A model generated the notes under the pieces. The model ran no database searches. It saw only the letters and a list, made by a program, of their open reading frames with translations, and was not told the origin of the DNA. A stretch of DNA of 64,000 nt from Mortierella alpina. Lineage: Eukaryota; Mortierellomycota; Mortierellomycetes; Mortierellales; Mortierellaceae. The first letter of the stretch is position 1; every line of letters begins with the position of its first letter. The DNA lies in the NCBI GenBank assembly GCA_029449245.1, contig JANATF010000013.1, positions 620,001 to 684,000 of the forward strand, in the 5' to 3' direction. Shown one piece after another: positions 54,913 to 64,000 of this stretch. The position numbers and the translations under genes were made by a program.

Positions 54913-55293
54913 GGAATGAGTGTGAGGTGCATGGAATGAAGAAAAGATTCAACTGAATTCAACTTGGTTGTCCGCCCTGCAACTCTGTTTTCTGCCTTGA
55001 GTGATTTGCGACTTCGCCAATCCATCTCTCGGTACAAGTCTGAGGTACGTCGCGAAACAAAAAGCCATGTTTGGGCACATGTTGCACATTTTGCAGGGAG
55101 CACCGCCTCTCGTTGTGCTCAAACACAGCATCCTGCACCTAGCACCGCCTCAATCTCTCTACCTCCACAAACTTAGTGTTGACACCGCTCACCATCATTC
55201 CATTGTCATAGACTTGACCATCTCTCGTAATTCGGATCGTCCGCAACTCATCGGCTTCCAAGAAACCCAGGAATAACAAAAAAATAAATAAAT
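54913..55293. other. Intergenic between kelch copies 3 and 4
   Basis: 380 bp, promoter of copy 3 and 3' region of copy 4. Nothing else seen. Confidence 0.5.
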
Positions 55294-57152
55294 TTAATAC
55301 TCCCAAAGTACATTAGCATGTGGACCTCTAACTTCGTGGTGCGGCTCACAATCGACGTAAGAATCAGGAATGAACTGCAGCCGCCCATGGGTGTCGGTAG
55401 ATGCCCTTGCCATTGGCACAGGCGGCGGTAAGCTGGGCCAACGCTGGCAGATTAAATTGTCGCTTTGGGTCTGAACCGGCTGGTACGGTAGCTGATATTT
55501 GCATGCAGATGTCTCGCCAACGCCCTGAGGCTGTCCTGTGCTTGAAACTGGCTGTTGCACTGCATATGCAGGAAACGGTACTAACGGGGCAAAATATCCA
55601 GAGTCACCGCTTGCACTGTTTCTGTTGCCATGTGGCTCCTCGAATTTGCCACCAGAACTTCCCGCGGACGTTTGGCCATTTCTGTCCAAGGCTGGCATGC
55701 ACTTTTGACCTCGTCGTCGTTTGAAGTAGAAAAACGCCCCAACCAGCAGTCCGAGCACGAGTAAGCCGGCAGCGATCGCCCCAATAATCACTCCAATATT
55801 GGTGGAACCATTCGATGCAGGACTGGAAGGGTTTAAGACAGCACCTGTTGGCTTGTACTGAGACACATACTTGTCCGTGTTCATATCATAGATGATTGCA
55901 CCAGTTGATGCCGTACCTAAGTCATCCTGGCCTAATTGTTCGTATATTGCACAATGAACGATACTTTCAGTGGATGAAAAGGACTTGGTTGAGATGAACA
56001 CAGCCCACGTTTGTTGTTTTCTTACCTCCCCAGGCAACAAACGATGAGCCTGCGATGGTGCAGGCGGCCGAGCTACGCGGAGTAAGAGAAGCTGTTCCTT
56101 CTTTCCAGGCCATAGTATTCAAATCCAGTATGTACAGCCTCTTCGAGTTGATAATATCTCTACGGCCCAACACCCTGCCTCCAAACACTATAACTTTGGA
56201 GCCATCTTCAGCTAGGATGATTAAGGCAGACAGAAATGAAAAGGTCTCAGAAACCATCCAGTGAGCATCACTGTACAATACAATTGACGTTTGAACTTAC
56301 AGATCTCCATGCAGAAATCTCTTCTCGGAAACGGTGCTCTTCCTGATGTTGACTGTGTCAGAAGAAAAGAGTATCAAAAGACCAGTCAAAATATGCACCT
56401 TACGATCCATTATACAGAAGCAAGATCCTGGTGTCAGAAAGGCGTCGTACCACAGTTGTCCATGTGCCAGTACTTGGTGTAAACTGGGTTAAAGCACTTG
56501 ATACATTGTTAACCGACGGGTAGACATAGCCCCCAAAGTAGAGGATGCTCTTTGTCTGAGGCCACCACACGCCTCGGTAATACAAAGTGTTTACAAAGCT
56601 GCTGGAGGGCAACTTGTATGTGTTTGTTGAGTCCGTATCAAAACGATAGACCAGCATCTGATCCAGAGTCTTGGCCTCATATCCTCCTGCAAGGTAAATA
56701 AGGTTGGTTGTGGGATCTGTCACCGCAAAAACCCCTTGCAGAGATGGATTGGGGACTTTGACACTGGAATAAGCCCAGCTATTGGATGTGGTGTTATACA
56801 GCCAACAAAAGTATGCGCCTCCTGAATGAAAGGTAGCCATCGTTCGTTTGTCCGCTGAAAATGCAGCAGAGAATAGGACCTGGGACGGGCCCTGTTGCAA
56901 AACAGTCAAGGCTGGTTTGTCCGCATCCCAGGCGACAGAGAGATCCAATGCAAGGAACTGATTCTGGTATGAGGAATACGTTTGGTTGTCGAGGACAGCA
57001 CCACCTGAAATATAGAGTTTTGTTCCAGCACGAGCGTATGCTGCACCCGAGACTGGTATCTGAGCATGGGTCGAGGTCAGAAAGATCACACCGAGAAGCG
57101 AGAAAGCGTAGACAGCTGCTGCCGTTAACACTGACTTTGTTTGACAGACCAT
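55294..57152 (-). CDS. Kelch-repeat membrane protein, tandem copy 4
   Basis: Exons 57152-56451, 56352-56301, 56211-56026, 55931-55294, 525 codons plus stop. Signal peptide from MVCQTKSVLTAAAVYAF to THAQ (the ATG at 57152 is the first in frame; the frame is open further up but lacks ATG). Propeller motifs TKLYISGGAV, SILYFGGYVY, SKVIVFGGRVL, SFVAWGG. TM helix GVIIGAIAAGLLVLGLLVGA with stop-transfer KRRR. Tail ends LQFIPDSYVD and RGPH, matching copy 1. Confidence 0.9.
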
Positions 57153-57437
57153 GGCGATCGAGTTGAGGAATGGATGCTTGATCAAGATGTAAAAGTGGAA
57201 TCCCTCTTGTACGAATCCCTTCGCCCCACACAGCAGAACACCCTAGCACACACACACACCTTATTTGTGCGTTAATGTTAAACAGGGATTGGCTCTAGCT
57301 CATCATACGCCTGGATTCAAACGCCAGAAATCGACAGTCTTCCACAACCTCACACGTCCACTCACGCAGCGCCAGACTCTTAGTTGTGGTTCCCGAGGGG
57401 TGTCGAGGCCCGGCGAGACTCTCTGCGCTTTATTTGC
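57153..57437. other. Intergenic between kelch copies 4 and 5
   Basis: 285 bp with a short CA run at 57247-57260. No gene. Confidence 0.5.
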
Positions 57438-59171
57438 TTATATGACTGCCTGTGGACCTCTGACTTCCTCCGGTCCCCTGACGTGCTCATCGGCATCCAG
57501 TGAACGCACTGGATCGCCATGGGGGCTTCTAGCTTTTCCTGGCGTGGCTACATATAATTGTGACCCTGACACCATGGGTATTGACGTCGATTCCAGTGAC
57601 ATCGATAAAGGCGCTTGTTCTCCAAACAGGCTGGAGCCCAGAGACGTACCGTCCTGCGGCCTACACTGTTCATAAGGGTCCATGTCTTCCTTCCTGTACA
57701 CACCGTCGTTCTCTGGCCCGCAATCAGTGTTTCTGCGGCGCTGCCGTCGTCTCATGAATATGAAGAGCCCAACGGATAAGGCGATAATACTCAGACTGCC
57801 AACGACACCTCCCAAAATCACACCCAGGTTTTGAGACGGCTTGTCAGTGTCATTGGCACCTGGGGCCAGATCCACATGAGTAGCCATTGGTGTGAAACGG
57901 GTGATATACTGGTTTTTGTTGATGTCGTACAACACCGGCGCTAGTGGAGCTGTCGACAGCTCATCTTGCCCTATATTTTCACAACTTTACTAATTAGAAT
58001 TGCTGAGAACGGTGATAAAAAAGAAGCGGTCGCTAACAAAAATAAAAAAAAGCATACCGCCCCATGATATAAATGTTGATCCAACGATGGTGCATGCGGA
58101 ATCTGTTCGTGTGGCGGAATAACTTTGCCCTTTAGACCAGGTAAAGGTATCCAGGTCCAACACGTAAAGCTCGTTAGTGAGTCTCCAACTCGGGCCCATG
58201 AAAGCTCTGCCTCCGAAAATAACGAGTTTTGATCCGTCCTCGGCTAATAATGAGGCATATGTTAGGGATACTCGGTTGTTGCCACACCAGAATGAAATCA
58301 AATCAAGTCTCTCTTACAAATCTCCATGCAAAACTCTGCGCATCCTGATGGTCCTGGGTTTGTAGTAGTCTAAGCTCGCGGGGAGTGAATTGCAATAGTA
58401 TAAGCAATTTGGCGCGTAGTGGGGTAAACAGGAAAGCTTTAGTCTCTCAATAAGCAAAAGGCATACCAATTGCGACCATGTGTTTGTGCTCGGGGAGTAC
58501 TGTGTAATGGCAGTCGATGCCAGATCTGTCGACGGATAATTGTACCCTCCAAAGTATAGGATACTCTCTCCCTTTGGCCACCAAGCAGCCTTATAATGCC
58601 ACCTGTTCACAAGTCCATTCGGAGGCATAGTTGTAACGGTTGCGGTATCAGTGCTGAAGTGATAGGTGAGCATTGACGTGAGGGAGTTGTTTTTGGTATT
58701 GTCATATCCACCAGGGACGTAGACCAGACCCGTCGTGGGATCTGTCACGCCATAAAGGCCCGCCAGGTTCGTCGGCACGATGATTTTGGAGTGGGTCCAT
58801 GCGTTGCCTTCAACATTGTACAGCCAAGCAAAAGCCTGGTCTCCTCCGAGAAAAGTAATCATGGTCTTGCCATCACCAGAGATGGCGCCAGGAGAATTGG
58901 TGTTGGAGGGGCCACTGCGCAAGAGTCGCCAAGCAGGCGACGTTGCCTCCCATGCCACTGCCAGGTCCAGATAGAAGAATTGGGAGGTGCTGTTGATGTA
59001 TTGGGTTTTGATGGTATATCCTCCCCCAGAAATGTAGAGTTTTGTGTCATAGCGGGCGAATGCTGGACCGGTAACCGACACCACGTTATCTTGGCTGTAG
59101 ACAGGGACAACTGCAACCGTAAGGTACAGGAGTGGCGCCAGCACCGAGGCAGTTACGGCTGTTAGCCGCAT
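57438..59171 (-). CDS. Kelch-repeat membrane protein, tandem copy 5
   Basis: Exons 59171-58467, 58369-58318, 58243-58058, 57970-57438, 491 codons plus stop. Signal peptide MRLTAVTASVLAPLLYL to VYSQ. Propeller motifs TKLYISGGGY, SILYFGGYNYP, SKLVIFGGRAF, TFISWGG. TM helix GVILGGVVGSLSIIALSVGL, stop-transfer RRRQRRR, and the shortest tail, ending HVRGPEEVRGPQAVI with the RGP motif doubled. The 5' leader directly abutting the ATG is a pentanucleotide satellite. Confidence 0.9.
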
Positions 59172-59245
59172 TGGAGTGGAGTGGAGTGGAGTGGAGTGGA
59201 GTGGAGTGGAATGGAGTGGAATGGAATGGAGTGGAATGGAACGGA
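59172..59245. repeat. Pentanucleotide satellite (TGGAG/TGGAA)n at the start of kelch copy 5
   Basis: About fifteen 5-bp units, TGGAG mixed with TGGAA, beginning one base beyond the start codon of copy 5. On the transcribed strand this is (CTCCA/TTCCA)n, a pyrimidine-rich leader. Confidence 0.9.
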
Positions 59246-61518
59246 GGATGGAATTGATCAGATTGGGAAGAAGCAGCAACTGATTCTGGGCTCATGTAGT
59301 CCTCATCAACCCGGGGCTCCGGAGAGGCGCGCAGCAAGGTTTATGTGCCAGCGAAGGGGCTGAAAATCGTTGTTTGGCAGGCCCCAAAAGAACTTCCCAT
59401 CCCTCAGGACTGTCGATCCATTCCTCAATATAAACAAATACGGCCGAGCTGTGCTAAGGAGTCCGGTGCAGGTTGCCGTTGTATGAGCATATGGATGGAC
59501 GACACAGGTCGCCCTCACCTCCACTGACCTTGGTACTTGGCAAGCAATTCAGGGCATGTTTCATGAAACTATTTTTCCGCTCAGAACACTTGTGCAGACA
59601 GACACTCCACTCTTCCAGAAGTACAGATACAGTACTCTATCAACTCGGTAGAACGACAGAAATAGAAATCTGCCAAGAATAAAGAGCATATGAGTCTATC
59701 AGCGAGAACCCTGCCCAAGTCCCTTTCCCCGATGCAAATCAGCACCTGTTATAAACGCCTGGCCGCCAATGATACCACTAAGCATATGAATGGTTTTGAG
59801 CATGGCCTTCGCTTTAAGATATCGGTGATCGTAATTATCCTGGAAACACAGCGGCGATGCTCTCGGGCTTGACGTCAACAAGGTCGTAAATGCAGTTTGC
59901 AAGAACAACTGCGTCCTGCATGGCACTGATGGCACCTAAGAACACAACATAGGAGACATTATCGCCGTCTATTCGACTCTGCGTTATCATCATAAAGGGA
60001 TAGGCCAATTCCTGGCAGCTTCATGACAAAGATTCGAAGGTCAGTGCTGCGATCATTTTTTGCCATGCGCCTCTTGCGCGTCTTATGAATATGTGAATTA
60101 GGATCTACTTGGACTTTTGAGAAGCATGTCAATGATATGTATATAGTCTACTTGTCATAATTCAGTATTCTATTGCCTTCGTGCGCCTCTGGACCCCATG
60201 CCGAATTCCTGAACTGCTTTCCTTTGCATCAAGACGCTCTTCAACTGATACACCAGGGCTCAGCAGATTGGGTTGTGCCCTACACTCCACTAGACCGAGA
60301 CAATGTAACGAAGGAAAGAGAAAGGAACCGAGAGGGACCTATTTACAGTATGTGTTGGCATGTTCGGAAGGATCCTTTGGAGTCACCGTGCCGGGCATGC
60401 AGATAGACGAGGCCGAGAAACTTTTCATGTTGGGTTTAGATAGCACCCTTTGGTCGAGGTGTTTGTATATATTTGCTCGCCATAGGCATCATTGGGAGGG
60501 TGTCCTTATGTTCCCCCGGTACAGGAAATAGACTGAAGTAAACATTAATGCCTATCATTTCTTTTGCCACTCTCATTGGTCTGTACTTCTAAACGTTAAC
60601 GCCCACCACCATTATGAGTATATCCTACCTAATATGTCCTAGAAAACACCTCCTCCATAGCAAAGTCCCTCAGATCGTCTCCAAATGCTCTCTAGATCTC
60701 TGAGTAGCTTCTTATGATTATATTACAACTCTCCAGAAGGCTATGTTGGTATGGAGCAAAAACTGATGAGTTGGTATAGGTGGTGTGTGAAAACGGACGC
60801 GTCTTGGCGAACATCGATGTAACTGAAATGCTGGTGATTGTCTGTTTTCCTGCCAAGCGAGGCAGCGATTTCCAAACCTCACCAAACTTTCAGAATAGTA
60901 GCAGCTTTCGATGGAGAATCCAACAAGCTCAATTACTCAGCGTATGTCTTTGTCAAGCACGAGTTCTTGTATCAAAAAGGTCGCTCACTCTCAAAGATTC
61001 ACTGTTTTTGGGTTGTTCTCTTAGGAAAACTTTCTGGAAACTGCTTCGTTTCTTGAAATACAAGTCTTCAATGGTAGCTTTACATTATTACTACGTTGTT
61101 CGTTGTTCTTGAGCATTTTGAATTGCCAGAAAAAGTGTGAGAGGTGGTTGGAGTCGCCGAAAAATGCTGGAGCATTACAAGGCACTTCTTCAAAACGAGC
61201 TGCAAGTACCAAAACGCATCCGATTATCTTTAGAGTACATTCTATCTGTAGTTATACCACTGCTCTATCTTGTGTGCCATTGCAAGCATGCCACTATGTC
61301 TATGGCGCTGACAACTTTCGGTATCCTGGCAGTCGTCGATGTTTTTGAAATCCCTCGACATCCCCTTGAATTTTACATTGCTCTAGCACAGGCGAACTTT
61401 ATTCTATATATACACCAGTCGAGGGAACAAGTCGATTTGCACAAGTTCCTTCATCATCTCATTGACTCTGCTGCTATACATACCGTTTGTTACTTCGATG
61501 CTTAGGCTATATCTCTCA
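59246..61518. other. Intergenic, no intact gene
   Basis: 2.3 kb. A short plus-strand stretch at about 60855-60985 (KPHQTFRIVAAFDGESNKL then YSAYVFVKHEF) has coding-like composition but no start, no continuation and no known match; possibly a gene relic. The rest is AT-rich and featureless. Confidence 0.4.
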
Positions 61519-63989
61519 TCACCGCCTCTGCCTCTGCCTTTTATTGCTAAGATTATACTGCGGTAGAACCGTTGCATGCAACTCAAACAGTTCAAGTGAT
61601 CTCTTCATCAAGCTGAGTAGCTCCTCGGGAACCACAGAACGCTCATCATCCATTATACTCGCTAAGTTGTTCATACCTTCCAAATAACGTCTGAAAAACA
61701 CTGTCGATGGCGGTTTAGCAGCCTCCAACATAGCCGGAGCATCTTGGACTGAGAGATCCTCGAGGAATGATTCATCTCGAAGCTTCCAATGGCCAGCATG
61801 GCGAAACTCAGTGTGAGGAAGTTCAATGGTTGCCAATGCGATATGCTTACAGCACTTGCTCACCTGAACAAAGACAGGGCAAGTGCAACTAGTGACAGTA
61901 CCTGCAAACCCTTGAGCCCATTCGATGCTAATCTCGTACGTACCCGGAGGACTTTTGAACGACTCAACTCTGAACACGGCCCGGTCCGCAGTTGGAATCA
62001 AAAAGACCGCTTCAGGATCCTCCGCACGTTTGCGATCCCTGTGGTTCGACGCTGCTAGATTGGCGGCCAAGGTCTCCCTCGCCCCTGGAGTCATCCGGCC
62101 AACTTGCAGTATGTGCCGCATACACATCTGCTGGTAGTGCGGAATCGCGGTCTCCGTGAGGATGTAAATAACGCTATCGATGCGCCGCTGTTGCTTGTTC
62201 TTGAAAAAGTGTTTTTTCAAAGAGTTGTGCCAGGATTCGACGTAGTTGTTTGTGTTGATCCAAGCAAAGGAGACACCTTCACGGTGGCAAAACATCCACC
62301 GTCTCCTATCCGCAATCGAATCCAAGTAGTTCTGGTCCATGTACAGAATCAACTTCGGCGCCAGATCCCGCCATTCGTCCCTAAAGGCCTCGACTAGAGT
62401 GTCCGCCGTGCCTTCTGTTCGTGCATAAAGAATTGCGCGTAGTTGGGCACGTACCTATCACAAGTGGTACTGTAGCTTAATGGCGGAGATCTGCGCAGTT
62501 GATTCATCACAAAGGCGGATCAAAAGGGCCTTCGTATACACACCTTCCGCTTCCTCTCGTCCTTTTCGATGGTACTGAGGTTACTTGACCCAAGGTTCTG
62601 CGGGGTCAGCTTCCTTTCCCAAGCTTGTAGAATATGCCAGGCGCAGTAGAAGATGCGCAAACCGAGCGGCCAGACGGCTTGAATAGCATTGATCTCCGTC
62701 TGACCTTGATCGGTGATGACAGCCGTTGGCTTGAACTCTCCTTCACACAGCTCGTCCATCTTAGCCTTCAGAGCAAGGAGCCATCCCTCGAGCACCTGCC
62801 ACTGGGAGATCTTCGTCAAGAAGAACGCGACAGGAATGCCGAAACCCGTTTCTCTGTTCTTGACGACTATCGTGTATAGGTAAGTATCACGTCTGTATGA
62901 ATGAGAGGGTAGTTAGACGTCAGCAACGCATTGCAGCCCTCATATGTTGCGCGTTAAATTGACCTACCCGCATGCATGATGCGTGCCATCGAAACAAAAG
63001 ACATCGCCCCACTTGCGAAGCTCGTTCAGTTGCCATGGATTGGAGAAACCATGATACTCGCCCTTGTCATCATCGTAGTATGTAAAGTATCCTTGTTGTC
63101 GAAGATCCTCCATCCAGAGCCGCGCCGAAATGGTCGGGTTCTCGTCCTTTCGCATCCGCTTAGTCATGATGGCGTATAAGATATTATAGACATCATCGTA
63201 TGTCACGAAGTCGTCTCTGGAAAATCGCGGAGAGCCGTTACTTGTCTTCCAAAGGCGTGTGAACCTGGCATGGTCCATTGTCAACCGGTTCATGACAGCT
63301 GAGATAGACATTCCTCGCATGAGCATGGCCTTGATCCGATTTTTGATAGCTCGGGACTTTTGTTGAGTTCCTATACCGCCATCTTTTCCCAGGTTATGGT
63401 TATGGCCATAATCATACTCAATGCGATAGACGTCCTCCACTCTACCCTCACCCACCAACGTCCCTGTTCGAAGTACGGCTCTAAAAGACGACCCACAGCT
63501 GCAGAGGATGGATGGCTGTCGTACCCGCGGCTTTCCATTTAATCCACCAGGTATCCTGTTTGGGAATTGACGCTTCTCGCGTTTGCGCTGGCAATCGTAT
63601 GTGACACAGATATCGCCTGCCTGGATACCTTTTTTTGGATTGTCGCGTTGATACACATGGGGCTTCGTGCTGTGAGGATAGAACTGGGTCCCGATAGCGT
63701 CTTGATGCCTGGCCTTCCAATCCTCAAAGTAATCTGCCTTCAGAACAAATACCAGGCTTCCTTCATTATTCAGGCTCATCACCTCATCTTCTGGGATGCT
63801 AAAATCGTCCGCCGTGTCCTGTATATAAGGGTCCGAGAATAGCGCGTTTTTCAGGACTTCGTGGATCTTGTCCTGGGACTGGAGCTCCAAAGCCGCTATC
63901 GTTTCCTTCAGTGGGACGGTATCGGTATTGTTCGAGGCCCCATTGTCGACGATTGCGGTCTCAGCCTCGTCCTCGTCCTCATCCTCCAT
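61519..63989 (-). mobile_element. MULE-type transposase gene with SWIM zinc finger
   Basis: Exons (minus strand) 63989-62968, 62892-62544, 62454-61519, at least 768 codons, all in phase and without internal stops; it may start further right, outside the window (the frame is open to the edge, ATG at 63989). N-terminus is acidic, then a WRKY/FLYWCH-like zinc region (CVTYDCQRKREKRQFP ... CSCGSSFRAVL ... YDYGHNHN, His pair near 205) for DNA binding. The MULE DDE core follows: FCFDGTHHACG (D334), AVITDQGQTEINAI (D402), YCAWHILQAW, and YVESWHNSLK (E529). A SWIM finger CTCPVFVQVSKCCKHI lies at about 646-661. This is a complete-looking Mutator-like transposase; terminal inverted repeats cannot be checked because the right side is cut off. 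Confidence 0.85.
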
Positions 63990-64000
63990 CTCATCACAGG

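Noticed and set aside
1-64000. CRISPR arrays, bacterial operons or prophage
   Set aside because: Genes are spliced and eukaryotic throughout; the short repeats seen are satellites or foldbacks without regular unique spacers.

Overview
The window looks like nuclear DNA of a filamentous fungus, most likely an early-diverging one of the Mortierellomycota type. That placement is an inference from three things: spliceosomal introns are numerous, short and GT-AG (donors mostly GTAAGT, GTATGT or GTGAGT); promoters are CT/GA-rich; and the gene content includes lineage-expanded kelch membrane proteins, a very large TnpB/Fanzor-like gene, and MULE, hAT and Helitron debris. No rRNA or convincing tRNA was found. 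Exon joins were built by hand from splice signals, reading phase and family conservation, and every multi-exon model given closes in frame.

Layout. 1-3.4 kb: OSCA/CSC1 mechanosensitive channel gene (minus, 3' end outside the window), followed by 2.7 kb of GA/CT-rich intergenic DNA. 6.1-14.9 kb: a housekeeping block with RAD16 (minus, 12 exons including a 21-nt microexon), a divergent F-box/LRR gene with an acidic repeat tail (plus), and TFB2 of TFIIH (minus, 5 exons). 14.9-25.7 kb: a mobile-DNA island with an apparently intact 7-exon gene for a 1586-residue protein whose C-terminal third has the split RuvC and zinc ribbon of TnpB/Fanzor nucleases, plus a broken hAT transposase. 25.8-27.9 kb: a lone kelch membrane-protein gene (plus). 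28.1-31.8 kb: a minisatellite, a dense foldback array of TCGA-containing motifs ending about 14 bp before an unrecognised intronless zinc-finger gene, a GGCGACCG direct repeat and a Helitron helicase scrap. 32.5-40.2 kb: PIH1, a TMEM62-like metallophosphoesterase and a KIAA0930/DUF2045 homologue. 40.8-46.4 kb: small hypotheticals, a two-TM membrane protein, a decayed kelch copy and thioredoxin. 48.2 kb: a small secreted Cys-rich protein. 48.6-59.2 kb: five tandem kelch membrane-protein genes on the minus strand with nearly identical exon architecture. 61.5-64 kb: an intact MULE transposase gene running to the right edge.

The conserved genes cover nucleotide excision repair and transcription (RAD16, TFB2), R2TP/chaperone assembly (PIH1), redox (thioredoxin), osmosensing (OSCA) and protein turnover (F-box). 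The accessory part is of two kinds: a cell-surface kelch receptor-like family that has expanded locally, and several classes of transposable element. The most interesting items are the Fanzor-like gene with its unexplained 1.2-kb 3' flank, and the foldback array joined to the orphan zinc-finger gene.
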